This document shows, in pieces, positions 47,238-58,917 of a stretch of DNA of 64,000 nucleotides (the first letter of the stretch is position 1; every line of letters starts with the position of its first letter). Position numbers and translations under genes: made by a program. Source of the DNA: Sclerodactyla briareus (lineage: Eukaryota; Echinodermata; Holothuroidea; Dendrochirotida; Sclerodactylidae); contig JAODTK010005919.1 in assembly GCA_026419785.1 (NCBI GenBank), forward strand, positions 1 through 64,000, read 5' to 3'. The notes beneath the pieces were generated by a model. That model had not been told where the DNA came from. It did no database searches and saw nothing but the letters and a program-made list of their open reading frames with translations.

Positions 47238-50070
47238 GTATTGTTGTGGGCATGAGGCACACCCGGGGGGAGGGGGGGGGGGAGATGAATGGTGGATTTT
47301 TCAGGATAACTAGCTCCAATTCATGCAGGAGGTATAATCTGTCATAAATAATAATGATCATTATGAAGGATGAAGGAATTGGATATATTTTGTCCTGTAT
47401 TTTGCTTGACCTCGTGGTAAAATTATTTTTTTCACTTCCACTTGCCTTCCATGTTGGTACAGCATGCTGCCATGAGACTGGTAGGCATATTCATGTAGCC
47501 TGCCCTGGCTGGCAGATTTGGGTCATGTGTGTTGCAATTTTTTTTCTTCAAATCTTGGACAGATCACCTGCGGCAAAAGCTCACCTCGAGCAGACGACGT
47601 ATACCACATTAGATGAGGAAACCCGTGGTATAGTCATCCCTAAATTGAATTACTCTCACCGTATTAGGTATTTCTGCGCGAGAGCCGTATGAGGCAATAT
47701 GTTTTAGATGCGGGCACTATAATGTTGTTCTCTCCAATAATCCTACAGTAAGGGAAGGAATCCAATTCCTGGCCCAGTCCACCATATCTGCTTCTTAAAT
47801 TGGATTGTGAAAACTGCCTGTGGCCCTTATAGTTCTTTTTCACCTGCAACGTCTGAAGAATGCATTTGATTTGATTTTCCGAAAGAAGGGGAATGGAATA
47901 CAAGTGTATGTCTTATTTGCCCCTGCAAAATGTTCAATACAATACTTCAAATGAGCCTGCAGAGTATCAATATTAGTACAGGGTCAACTGCTATTAGACC
48001 TTACTGGCAAAAGAGGCAGATTTGACCCATTTTTAGGAACATTTGGTCCAATCATCTTAAACAGTGGCATACCCAGCCATATATTCTGGGAGGAAGGGTT
48101 ATGATGTATGTGGCAGTGTTCAGTGGGTTTTTTCTTAGGGGGGGTCTGAGATTGTAGCCACCTCACCATTCCAAAGAATCTCAAAAAATATGAAAAATGG
48201 CCACTCATCGATAATATTACTGTGCTTTCTGTGACGGTAGCCACTACTTGAAAGGAAGTCGGTGAACACATAGATATGAATGTAGAAGATACAGTGATGC
48301 AGCAAACATCCGCAGTATGAAATCCTGCATGCCCCCATGTTGTCCTATGGCGAGGCTTGTGGAGTCCAATTTTACCCGATCCCCCTGACGAGCTCATCTC
48401 GCAACTTCTGCATGAGGTTCTCTCCTGGGTAAGGATGTACATTATGCATATGTGCTACCCGCCTCAGGAGACTGCCACGGCATATTCAACCAATGTGAAT
48501 TGAGCGCTGTTGCAGATGCGCTAATGTCATGGCTGATGAAGGGCATTCAGTTTTTATTTACGGTGGGCATTAGTCGAGCAGATCCAAGGATTTCGGTTTC
48601 AATCCCTGCAGTCACTGACAGATCTGCAGGCAATGCTCCCCGGAACGGCGCTGGAGATATTGATTCTCTTGGCAGTGAAGATTAAAACTCTCCACCTCCC
48701 CTTTATTGCATTTCAGGAGTAAAATTAATACTTCTTTCTTCAATTCTTTCATCACCATGAGCAAGCATCATAGAATATGTCTTTGCTCCTTGATCAGTTT
48801 TACTCTTGTCCTGCCAAGCCTCCATATTCCTGTTACAAGCCAAAGTGAAAAATGTTTGCACAGAATTCTGTGGTACACAATGCAGTGACCATGTTAAGGG
48901 GATATGCTATGAAAAATTGGGGAGTAGTCAGGCCAACACTTGGTGATCAGTGGATTTTTGAGGTGACCTGGTACTGTCACTGTATGTTAAATTTATTAAT
49001 CACCACACTACACATTGGTTAATCTGAGACTTTTAGAAGAGATTATATCAAAATGTAAACACAATATAAAGGCCCATTACTCTCCTATAAACCAGTTATT
49101 ACAGATCTTTACAATGACTGCAATTACTTTTGTTGCGCATTCCTCAAATTATACATTTAAAAAGGTTCACATCCACCTCCCTTTCTATATGCAATCTCAT
49201 TAGTGTTATCCATTCATTATTGCATTTCCCCTTTTTTATATTGCAGGGGAAACTGCTGAACGCTGTTTGGGTGATTAAGCCACTCTGTATAATTACCTTG
49301 GGAGGTCCACTCTTTCTGTTGGTGTTGTGATCCCTGGTGGAGGCACTGTGCTGAGGCAGCCCTCGTACAATTAGCAATGGTGTAGTATAAGCATAGTCAG
49401 GATAGGGTTTGGACACATTTCTTATCTGGTTTGACCTTTGTCAATCTTAAGGTGTATTTAGGAATGTAATCTGGACTGTTTTTGTTCGAACTGATACAGA
49501 CTGAAATTTGTTTGGAAATGCTTTAAGATGCCAATTGAAAAATAGTGAAGTTCAGTTTTAGTTAGGATTGAATGCCGTTCTCCAGCTATTGTGGGCCTTT
49601 GTGCCTACCGAGAGTATGGCCGAGGAACAAATGATAATGCTGCGTTTTCATTCTGAATTAAGAAACTTGGGCCTACATAGGGTCAAATGCAATTTGGGGA
49701 AATCTCATATTGATCATACCCCCATAGCTTTTTTCTTTTCAAACTACCATAAAAAGGCTATGGTAACTACACAGAGGCATTAAAACGTACGCCTAATTTG
49801 GTTTTTAGAAGAATTTTCAATAGTGGATTATTTCGAGGCAATAATTGGGAGATTTCGAAACGTACCTTGTCTCCTATCCGAGCGTAATGTACTTGTTTAG
49901 CAATACTCCAATCAATCATGATCAATGTCCCTAATAAAATCATGCCACTTGGTTTATATTTACTTAGTTCGTGAGCTTCTAAATGCTTTTAAATGAATAT
50001 GACAATTATGACTCCTATTTCTCGACTCATATTCCGAAAGTTTGTGTTCATTTTTTTGGTATTTTTTCAG
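47238..50070. other. CELF intron 4: nothing recognised
   Basis: It contains a poly-G tract at 47270-47282 just inside the intron. No exon, RNA gene or transposon is supported in the remainder. Confidence 0.5.
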
Positions 50071-50139
50071 GTTGTGCCTTTGTGAAGTTCAGTGCCAAGA
50101 AGGAGGCCCAGGCAGCGATCCAGAGCTTCACCCCTACCA
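50071..50139 (+). CDS. CELF (CELF3-6 type): CELF exon 5 (RNP1 and helix 2 of RRM2)
   Basis: A 'TATTTTTTCAG' acceptor precedes the exon and the donor is CCA|GTAAGT at 50140. Two entry bases complete the Gly of RNP1, and the exon reads 'GCAFVKFSAKKEAQAAIQSF' then TPT. The family has [23 protein letters not shown], so RNP1 (KGCAFVKF) and the 'EAQAAI' helix are intact. The exit phase (one base) does not match the next exon's entry as written; one or two bases may be missing near the CCCC run or at the next acceptor. Confidence 0.92.
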
Positions 50140-52551
50140 GTAAGTCTGTCTTGTGACATTCCCTATGGATACCCTATCATAGGGTTGCTACAACTGCATT
50201 GGGCTTTTGTGCACATCTCATCCAGATGAATCATATGGCCACTTGCTATAAGAGCTCCCAAGCCCCCCCCCCCCCAGCTTTCAGAAGGGGCCCAGAGACA
50301 TACTTTATTGTTCACACCAAATTGCTCATTCTTCTTTGACCCCCCCCCCCCATCCTATCCTCCCACCCCAACCTTCATATTGTTGTCCTCTGTAGGTATG
50401 AGAGGGGAATACAGGGGAGACGATGTGATGGTATGTATTGCCATTGAGCGCATTGTAGTACCACAGATTGTCAGTTTAATAGCAAGTTTGGTGTCGTGCC
50501 AAGGTGACATTCTCTTCAATATTTATCTATGAATGTGTATATCATTGTTATATTGGGCCTATACCCTGATAAGCCTTCTGGAGTTTTTGCTGCACCGATG
50601 TGGTGTGAAGAAACCCAAAGGATTTGTAAATATTTCTGGAAATATGTAGTATGTTGAATGATGAATATTTTCGTAAAATAAACAGGGACATCTTACCAAT
50701 ATTTGATTGTTCACCATTCATTTCAGATGGATGTTGTCCCATTCATGACTGTTTTTCTCCCCCAAAGTTGTTACTTGGCTCAACCATTGTAATCCTGTAT
50801 GGGACACTGAACCAGCAATCAGTGCACACATGGAGAACTGTTCGGAACTGGCCAAACCCCTTGCCATTGGGAGTGGTAAATTTCTGATGTCTCCATTTTC
50901 TCCTCTCTTCCTTCCTCCCCCCATCGGTCACACCTGACCCCCCGCCAAGCTCATGACCTGAAGCCGGCCAGCTACGGTCGCCAAGGTACCCTATGTGTTG
51001 ATAGGTGATGACATGGTGGTGGTTGTTCTCGTGTACAGACATACTGGTTCTTATTATAGTGGGGATTAGAGCTGCTAGCTGTTGTTTTCTCACACCCCAG
51101 TGCGGATGAGGGGGAGTGGAAGCAATAGTTTGATTATGAAGGTTCAGTCATTCTTTGAAACTGAGGTAAGAACAAGGAAATGAGAGAAGAGATTATCATC
51201 CTTCTGCCACATACTCCTTCCCTTCAATCATCCAAATTGTGCTCCACTTGAGCCACCACTTTGAAACCATCTGCACTGAGGGTAGGTTTGCCGGATAGAA
51301 AGCTCTAACACAAGAAAAACAATCTGCACATGTTGTCGTCGTGATTTTGAGTCATGGAGTTCTGTTATTTCACTACTCCAGTGAATATATATATATTCAT
51401 CGTTAACCACCTCGGGCGGTTCGATAGGCAGGTTCGAGTGTTCCAATGTATCGAGCATTGATTTTGGGTGTGTCGTAACTATTTATTGGAGATTTACGGG
51501 CAGAGTTTGCTTGGATTATATTTGCTTTGATTCATAGAGCCGCCGGCCCTATCGGATGTAAATGGTCAACTCTTCTGCAGACGGAACCAAACCCATATTG
51601 CCAGGTTTGTGGGCATTGATTTGACTTTGAGGAAGTGAGGTGGGTTAAGAGTTGCAATTGCAAGAAATGTAACCAATCTAAAATTATGCTGTAATCAAAT
51701 AGTGATGGGAGTACATTCAAGCCCAAATCTCATGGTTTGCAGCCTCGATTATTGAGCATTGGATGAGGAAAAAGCCCCCCATCACCATGTTATACTAAAA
51801 CGCAAATTCATACGTGAGAATATTTGTTTAAATCTTCAGTGGACTCCCCCCTTCTGGGGTTTGTGTGTAGCGTCCTGGTGATAGATCCTAGGTGTACAGC
51901 GACACATTCAGAAAAACAAAGAAATGGCTGTTGTCTCAATATTGGCATACATGATCTTTGCAACAATCTCTGCACCAGATTGCTCCTGAATTTTGGAACT
52001 GGCGAAGTGGCCTTTGCATGCTATTTGCAAATACAATATGACGTCTCCTCTCTCTGCTGGCCTGTCGAAGCCGTCTTCGCATGTTGTTATGCAGAACAAG
52101 TCAATCGGAGAGACATAGAACATTTTTGTAATGTCATGAGGCTTTCATAACGTAGAGTGGGGTGGGGGGAAGAAATTTGGTCATGGCAATTAATTCTGTG
52201 CCCATGCTGCTGTCGGCATATTTCCAGGGTGCGGAAATTGCCAGATTATGCCGAATCGTTGGAGAGGTCGACATGATCGTTTCCATAGGTTCAGCGTAAG
52301 AGCTGCATGGTAGAGAAATTAAAACTGGAGGGCACTCGGAGTACAGAACAGATGTCTATGTTTTCATTTGAGGAAATCTGGATCCGCATCGGCGATGCAT
52401 GCATGGGCAAGTTGGGAGGGCAGGCTGTTGAAGTGTTATTGAAAAAAATGAAAAAATGTGTACAGCCTGCAGATACAGCCATGCAGATTTGCTTTCTGGT
52501 AACTGCAGGAGTGCTACATAGCCAGTTAAAGCCACTCGGTTGACGAGCTAA
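50140..52551. other. CELF intron 5, first part: nothing recognised
   Basis: Poly-C runs lie at about 50263-50276 and 50341-50350. No conserved exon is visible. The many overlapping frames near 50.6-51.0 kb have no family motif. Confidence 0.45.
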
Positions 52552-52944
52552 GGCTCGGATTCCATAGTGCGTATGCGTACGTGGAAAATCGCAAATTTAC
52601 GTGAACTGAGCGGGGGCTAGTGTTTGAATGTGGTCTATTTAGTTGCAAAGATAGATATGGTTCTGCAGAAGCCCCCAAAAACATAAATAAAGGCAAACCG
52701 ACGCTGAAAAGGCGAAATGATCACATTCATCAACTGGTTATGCCGATGCGTATCACCGCGAATAATGAAATTATATGGAATTCTTCCTGAAAAGCAAGCA
52801 AGGACAAATTCATGGGCTGCGGCATTTTTATGGTCTTTTCGCATAACCTCAGAGTTGTTTTCTCTTCGGAAACAGCGTTAGTTTTGTAAATATGTGATTT
52901 TCACATCCAGCCCGGATACGCAACGCATCTATGGAATCCCGGCC
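52552..52944 (-). mobile_element. Harbinger-like MITE, copy B (393 bp) with TAA target duplication
   Basis: The element is bounded by GGCTCGGATTCCATAG at 52552 and CTATGGAATCCCGGCC ending at 52944, a terminal inverted repeat of about 16 bases with small mismatches. TAA lies directly outside both ends (52549-52551 and 52945-52947). A 3-bp TAA/TTA duplication with G-rich termini is the hallmark of PIF/Harbinger elements. It is non-coding. It belongs to the same family as 9551-9943, in the opposite orientation. Confidence 0.8.
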
Positions 52945-53464
52945 TAAATTCTATGGAGATAAGCAACAGTAGTCTGGGCCAATAAATTCCCTCCATGGTG
53001 TAAAGTAGGTAACGTAACAATGACGTTTAGATGCTCCTATATACTACTGTAGTGTGCATATTAAGTGTGTAGTGTTAGTGATATGACCCCCTTAGGGTGT
53101 CAATAGTTCAATGGTATCAACAGATGCTGGAAGCGGAGGGGGGTCATGGTCGTGTCCACTTCCCTACCCTATCTCCTCAGCACCACCTCTTATGGCACTA
53201 TAAACAATTTTTCACAGGTTTGTGCAAGACCGCCTATGACATGTATGCAGACTTACTATATCTGCCTAATTAAAAACAACAAACTTGCAAAACCTCATTT
53301 CTGGAAGGAAGATCTGTGCCCATAAAGTTGTGCATTATGTTGGAATAGTTGTAGGTCTTTCTGAAATGCAGTTGACCAAGGATTTAACAATAATCAAATG
53401 ACCTAGGTAATGAACAGATTCGATCATGTGAACATTGTATTCTCTTGTACCCAGTACTGATGTT

Positions 53465-53498
53465 CTCTGTGTGTGTGTGTATGTGTCTGTGTGTGGAG
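53465..53498 (+). repeat. (TG)n microsatellite in intron 5
   Basis: The tract 'CTGTGTGTGTGTGTATGTGT' with a following 'CTGTGTGTGG' lies about 1 kb upstream of exon 6, on the transcribed sense strand. In RNA it would be a GU-rich element, the preferred target of CELF proteins themselves. Confidence 0.9.
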
Positions 53499-53764
53499 AG
53501 TTGTTCTAAGCGGCCCACATTGTTCATGTTTGTGTTTTTTGGTCTGTAAGTTACCAATTAGCCACCAGTTATGTATATGTGTGAGTGCTTTTGTTGACAC
53601 TAGTACCAGGGACGTTCTGTGGGTTGATCGATGAAGGCAGGGCAGGTTTTTCTCATCCCTTTCATTGATTCCCGTGATTCCCGACCTACCTATTTCTCCA
53701 ATTGCCATGGGATTCCCTGAGGGTTTTATATGTCAAGGCTGCGAAAATGAATATAAACTATAGA

Positions 53765-54500
53765 ATAGTGTGTTTTTGATCTTTCATTTTCTCATCATTC
53801 CTCCCATTTTTCTATCCCCCTGTATGCCCCCTTACTACCCTCATTCCCATTCCTTCCACCCCATTCTCCCCCCTCATATCATCCTTGTCCCCCCGCGTTG
53901 ACGTGCTTTCTGTTTTGTATCGTATTCTAACACTGTATGTGCTGTTCCACCTGTTTTACATATTGCGTTGTTCGTTGTCGACTGTATTCTATGTGACTGT
54001 TTGTTTTGTTTCTGCTATGTCTTCTAAATATTCATGACCATTTGCTGGTATCACCTGCCACACCCCAACAATTCGGTTGGTGCTAATTTCATCTGTGAAT
54101 CGCTGCTACGATGTTGCTATTATTATTCTATACATGCTCCCTCCTCCTTCCATTCTTGTCATTGTGACCTATAATTTCCGTCTATTGTTCGATCTTATCA
54201 CCTCCCACTGCTGTGATCTTGGAATTCAACAAATGATCTTGCTAATTCTTGATCCCTCATACCTATGCGATCTCTGACCCATGTGAACCTCCTTCGTTGG
54301 TCCTGTTTATTCTCCTCTCTCATTTCTTTTTACCCCACTCTCACTGCATATGCTCCTGTACCACTACCTCTGGTAAATCTTTCCCATCTTCTCGAAACAA
54401 TTCTATCGCCCCTGTAACACACTCACACACTCCATCTCTGCCCCCGCGCCCAATATTTTGACCTCCTGCATTGACCCCATCCCTACCTCACCTCAAACCT
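53765..54500 (+). promoter_or_regulatory. Long pyrimidine-rich intron segment upstream of exon 6
   Basis: About 700 bases are dominated by C and T on the sense strand (many CCCTCC, TTCCTCCC, TCTTCC blocks) and run up to the exon 6 acceptor. Such tracts bind PTB-type repressors and often accompany regulated exons; regulation here is inference. No coding content is seen. Confidence 0.5.
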
Positions 54501-54504
54501 GCAG

Positions 54505-54668
54505 GGCACCATGCCAAGCCTGGTGGTGAAGCTTGCAGAGACCGAGAAGGAGCGCCAACTGCGCCAGAACATGAACAGCATTGTCGGCGGATGACCGGGT
54601 TTGCCCTCAACCCCCTGGTGTTTGCCCCATTGAATGCCCACAACCAGGCAGCTGCTTACACGCAGGCG
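54505..54668 (+). CDS. CELF (CELF3-6 type): CELF exon 6 (last strand of RRM2 and start of the linker)
   Basis: A CCTGCAG acceptor precedes the exon and the donor is GCG|GTAAGT at 54669. The first part reads 'GTMPSLVVKLAETEKERQLR' then QNMNSIVG, matching the family's '[20 protein letters not shown]'. A stop appears in that frame at 54592-54594 (TGA). From 54592 the neighbouring frame continues 'MTGFALNPLVFAPLNAHNQA' then AAYTQA, matching the family's 'AYTQALMQQQ' at the next junction. One missing G in GGCGGATG (about 54585-54591) accounts for this, in line with the losses in exons 1 and 2. The exit is phase 0. Confidence 0.9.
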
Positions 54669-56397
54669 GTAAGTCATCTCCTGCCACTTATTAGATTTAC
54701 AGCTCTGTGAACTGCATGCTGGGAGTAGAGGAAAGCTTAGAATAGCTTAGGATGCCTTTGTCAACATTCCTGTGTTCCACAGCGTGCATACCCCCGTACC
54801 ACCACGAATGGTAGGGTCCTTGCCTATTACTTGCTGGTCAAATTCGATGCAACTTCCCCAATTGTGGCAATTTGGCCTGGCTATCCATCCCACTGGTATG
54901 GGGGTGGGGAGGGGGTTTGGTTACAATACCCCATACTCTCTTTTGGGGAAGTTTTGGAGGACAGGAACACCATTTATGTAACTCTCAACGATCAGTCCTT
55001 CTCATGTTCAATTTGACAATGGAAATTAGGCTTGTGTGATTGTTGGAGCCTTAAAATGTGATGTACAATTTTGTTCTGTTGTCATGCTGAAACACCACTC
55101 ATGGCTAACAAAATTGATATAAAGCACCTCAAATGCCCTGTAATGCAGTACTGTGAACACATATAAAATAGGGCTGTGTTTCCCCAGGATAGGTCGCCTC
55201 ATAATTTATGCATATTCATATTGGGAAGGCCGCGCAAGGTGTCTCACTGATGTAAGCTCAACATGCAGTTGTCGCAGAGTACAAATGTATAGGCCTTGAC
55301 GAGATTCCTGTGGAGAGAGGCGGGAGAGGCAGGAGTGGTTATTGGGGAGAGAAGCCAGTATGAGAAGCTGTGTTGGAAAGTGCTTTCTAGACAGGTCTAT
55401 GAAGAGCATATTTTTTGCATAATGTGTCTGATGCTACATTGTGTTGAGACCAGATCTTTAGAATATGAATGGTACTAGAAATTGACATGAATTTGTCTGT
55501 TGAGTCCAATGAGGAATGGAATGGAATTTTGAACAACTGAATTAGGATCCTTGGAAGAACACTGTTATGCCAGTGACATGGTTCTGGTTATGAATGATGT
55601 TAATGAAAAGAAAAGCCCACCCTACTCTTTACAATTATTTTGTTAGTATATATTTGAAACATCTTGAATTTCAACCCTCCCTATTCAAGTTGTACACGGC
55701 CAAATAAAATTGTCAACATACATGTCATACATGAATTGGGTTATTCAAGATGATAAACTAGCAGACTGCAGGGAAGAGACACATCTCGCATAGAATTCTA
55801 CCACTGTACAAAGAACAGATCCATGCTCGTGTTAACTCTAACATGGCATGTTCATATTGTATCTGAAACCATCAGGCAAAACATCTAAGATAGGTGCGGA
55901 AGGTGATTTACTGCTGCTGTGTGCTAGAATGCGCAGCGTAACGCTATGGATTGATGGCTTTCTTGCCACTGTCTACAGTCTGCATAATGAATTTTGGGAG
56001 GGAGTATAGCAACGGTTCATACGATCGAGAGCAAAGGATGGTTTATCTGTTGTTGGGGAGAATGTGTATGTCATGTGTTGTTAGTGTCTGTTACCTCTAT
56101 CAGTCACGAGTAACTTGATTTGATTTGTTTTGATATGCCTCGGGGTTCCCGACTTTTTGTTTAAGTGGATGGACACTTATGAAGATAACTAAGAGTATGG
56201 AGGCAGGCCTCTTACACCCTGGATCTTAATCCTCCCGAATTTTCCAGATGGAGTGGTGGAATTTCCTCCCAAGGTTATACCACAATATAATCGGCAATAC
56301 TCCTATATGCTTCTTCTGTCACAGTGTAGATATTCGTGATGGAAATAGAATTCTGCTTGCAGCACATATACTATGATGCTCTTCACTTCTCTAACAG
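54669..56397. other. CELF intron 6: nothing recognised
   Basis: No exon, RNA gene or repeat family was recognised. The region is A/T-rich, with only short frames. Confidence 0.5.
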
Positions 56398-56601
56398 CTG
56401 ATGCAGCAGCAGGCTATTGTGACTGCCAACCCCAACTACATTGCCAGCCCGATGTCTGCAGCCGCCCTGGCCACCGCCCAGATGAACCACTTCAACGCAG
56501 CCGCCACCATGAATGGCTTTGCTGCGGCGATACCCCCCGGCGGCGAACCCTTCATCCTCCACTCCCCCTCAACCCGTGCATCGCCAAGGTCTCCGGCCTC
56601 T
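56398..56601 (+). CDS. CELF (CELF3-6 type): CELF exon 7 (Ala/Gln-rich linker)
   Basis: A 'TCTCTAACAG' acceptor precedes the exon and the donor is TCT|GTAAGT at 56602. It enters in phase 0 and reads 'LMQQQAIVTANPNYIASPMS', 'AAALATAQMNHFNAAATMNG' and FAAAI, matching the human CELF3-6 linker (LMQQQAALVAAHSAYLSPM...). The 204-base frame is open throughout. From about 56530 a different frame reads 'YPPAANPSSSTPPQPV', closer to the Ser/Thr/Pro-rich linker of the family. A net frame change near the CCCCCC run would also make the exit phase fit exon 8. The linker between RRM2 and RRM3 is the main activity region of these proteins. Confidence 0.9.
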
Positions 56602-57698
56602 GTAAGTCGTGGGTTTGATCAAACTGTTAGGCTGATGTAAAATGGGAGAAGTAGGAAACAATGCAACTGAGAGTGAAAACTGAGTTGAGATGGGCAAAGA
56701 TGTTGAAGTGATGCCTCCTAGCTAGGAATATGCCATGGGTTTTGCTAGGCTAACAATTGCAACCAATGTATAGAGACCTGAAGTTGGACACATGTGTTTC
56801 TTGCTTGTTGTTTAGAGCAACTAAAGTGGACTTGCCTGTCATCTTTGATTTGATCAAATTGTAACATAGGACTTATAGTGTATTTGTTTGGTCTGTTGAG
56901 TAGTCACTCATATGCAAAGTGAAATTAGACATCTAACTAAAGACAATACCTATTACCACACACTGCAACAAGCTACTGCGAAAAAACCCCCCCCCCTCAC
57001 CAATCGGTCTAACGTTGTCAAGTTGCCAAACATTCAGCCCTTTACAAATGCTCCCTATGGCAAGCGTTGCATGGTCCTGAATATGCTGCTCATATCATGC
57101 TCTGTGTTGATTCAAAAATTAGAAATTCACCTAATTCAACTCACCAGTGTTTGCTTAAAAATGTTTTGGAGAGGTTGTCACATGCACAGTAGACTGTGTG
57201 AATGATGTTCTCACATTGTCTGAATTTAACGCTTCCCTCCCGCATAGTGGTAGTTAAGTGTGGCATTGAGGGACTCATCAAAGTAAGATGAGCATTTGAG
57301 CTTTGCTTTGTTAGGAACCCTGGGGTTACCAAGCAGGCTAGTCTCTGTTAATGGAGATTAACGAAGGTTACTCAGTAATTGTTACCCTTTGGGAGAGTGG
57401 CCCTGGAATAGCCATGCATGTGCTTAATATAAAAAGCTTTACTCTTCTCATAACTAGAAACCTGCAGTCATTCTGTAAATTTACCAAATATTGCTCCTTT
57501 TTAACAATCATCCTTGAAACACTCATTGGCATTTCCTCCTCTCAACTGCCAAAAACATGTGTAATTAATTGATAATGTGAAAAGGACAATAACTATTACA
57601 AAGTTAAACGGAATTATGAAATCTTTCATTTCTCCCGTCCCCCGATGTAGAGTTTTAACTATTTTGCCTCATTCTGCCTATTCATTTGCACTCACCAG
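56602..57698. other. CELF intron 7: nothing recognised
   Basis: A short poly-C run lies at 56989-56996. No exon is supported. The last 40 bases before 57699 are pyrimidine-rich. Confidence 0.5.
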
Positions 57699-57745
57699 CA
57701 GCACCCTGTCTGCCCGCCACGGCATACGGGAGGGAGCCAGCTGCG
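57699..57745 (+). CDS. Candidate CELF exon 8 (linker, 47 bases)
   Basis: A pyrimidine-rich stretch ends in a tandem acceptor CACCAGCAG (cuts at 57699 or 57702), and a donor GCG|GTAATG follows at 57746. The piece is GC-rich like the neighbouring exons, unlike the A/T-rich intron around it. In the frame that exits in phase 1, as exon 9 requires, it reads STLSARHGIREGASC. Another frame reads AAPCLPATAYGREPAA, more linker-like but with the wrong exit phase. I recognise no family match, so exon status rests on splice signals, composition and phase. The two acceptors would add or drop one residue. Confidence 0.45.
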
Positions 57746-57887
57746 GTAATGGTTTGCCACCAGCATCGCACCTTCCTCCTCTGGTAAGACCCCATCCAGA
57801 TGCAAAACTGATTGGACAATCTACTTGTGGGCAGGTTTCTGGAAAAACGTCCTTTGTAACATGGCAGTGTATTCATAGCATCATAAA

Positions 57888-57914
57888 CTGATCAGAAAAC
57901 TGATCAGAAAACAT
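57888..57914 (+). repeat. Short tandem repeat, ACTGATCAGAAA x2
   Basis: Two exact adjacent copies of a 12-base unit, each with the palindrome CTGATCAG, lie in intron 8. Confidence 0.9.
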
Positions 57915-58860
57915 TTTGAGCATGTGGCATTCAGGTATTACTACTGAATAGGTTGAAAAAAATTATGGCAACAAGAACATGTTGTCTAATTCTGAAAGAA
58001 ATGACATTCTAAAATACAGACATTTTCTCTGCTACCGAATTGTTTGTAGCAGTTGTCACAAACATTGCGACCAGAGGTTAATTACATGTTTGGTTTGATG
58101 GCATGGCAGTTGATTCCAGACAGGACTCCTGTAAAGTGTCACCGATGATCGTACTATAGTTTAGTACTGTATTCCAATCAGTTTTGTCATCTCACACATT
58201 GGATGATGACAAAACCTTGTTCCAGCTGCTTGCTTTATCGAGGCGGTCTGTCCTCAGCATAGGTACTTGTGACGGTGGCTTGGCCCTGGACTGAATATTA
58301 TTTTCCTCTTTTGGTGTGGTTTTTCTCCGCCTGCCTATTATACCCATCCTGACATATTCCATGCTGCGGTGTCGTTGATTTGAGGTGCCGCCGCCACTTC
58401 TCAATTTACACATTCACCTTGCATAATCATTAGACAGCGGCCTCCAACAACTAATCAGAACTCCACGGCGGGAAATATTCAAGTGCATGCATGGAGATTC
58501 TCTCGGCTGGAATTTATCCGTTCTCATTTGGTTCAATATTCGCTTGTACTGTAGTTATTATCCCCTGTCACGTCTGAAAAGCGAATGGCAGTTTTTCTCA
58601 ACTGGAGGCATGCACCATAAACACAATAAAAAGGTTTTGTCCCAATGGGTGAGATTGGGGTCATACTCTTGCACTTTTCTGGTGTGTATGTGTGTGTTAC
58701 TTTAGCTGTAGTTGTTTTTTTGCCGAATGCAATTTTCTCATCCAATTTATACTTTGCACAGAATGTAATTCAGATGATATTATTGGCTTTAGCTCCTTTC
58801 TGGCTTTTAGTTTGGTGGGAGGAATGTGAGCGTTGTTGTGCTTGTCCCAGTTCCCCCCTA

Positions 58861-58917
58861 CAGTAGCCTACCCCCCCCCCCCACATAGCCTACCCCCCCC
58901 CCCCACAGTAGCCTACA
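58861..58917 (+). repeat. Tandem 'TAGCCTA-poly-C-ACA' duplication
   Basis: 'AGTAGCCTAC' is followed by about 13 C, then 'CATAGCCTAC' by a second run of about 13 C, then 'CAGTAGCCTACAGTG'. The poly-C tract and its flank appear to have been duplicated together. Confidence 0.9.

Noticed and set aside
52307-52543. Plus-strand frame 'MVEKLKLEGTRSTEQMSMF...' as a possible extra CELF exon
   Set aside because: No CELF linker or RRM similarity, no good acceptor upstream, and CELF RRM2 is already complete with exons at 47109, 50071 and 54505.
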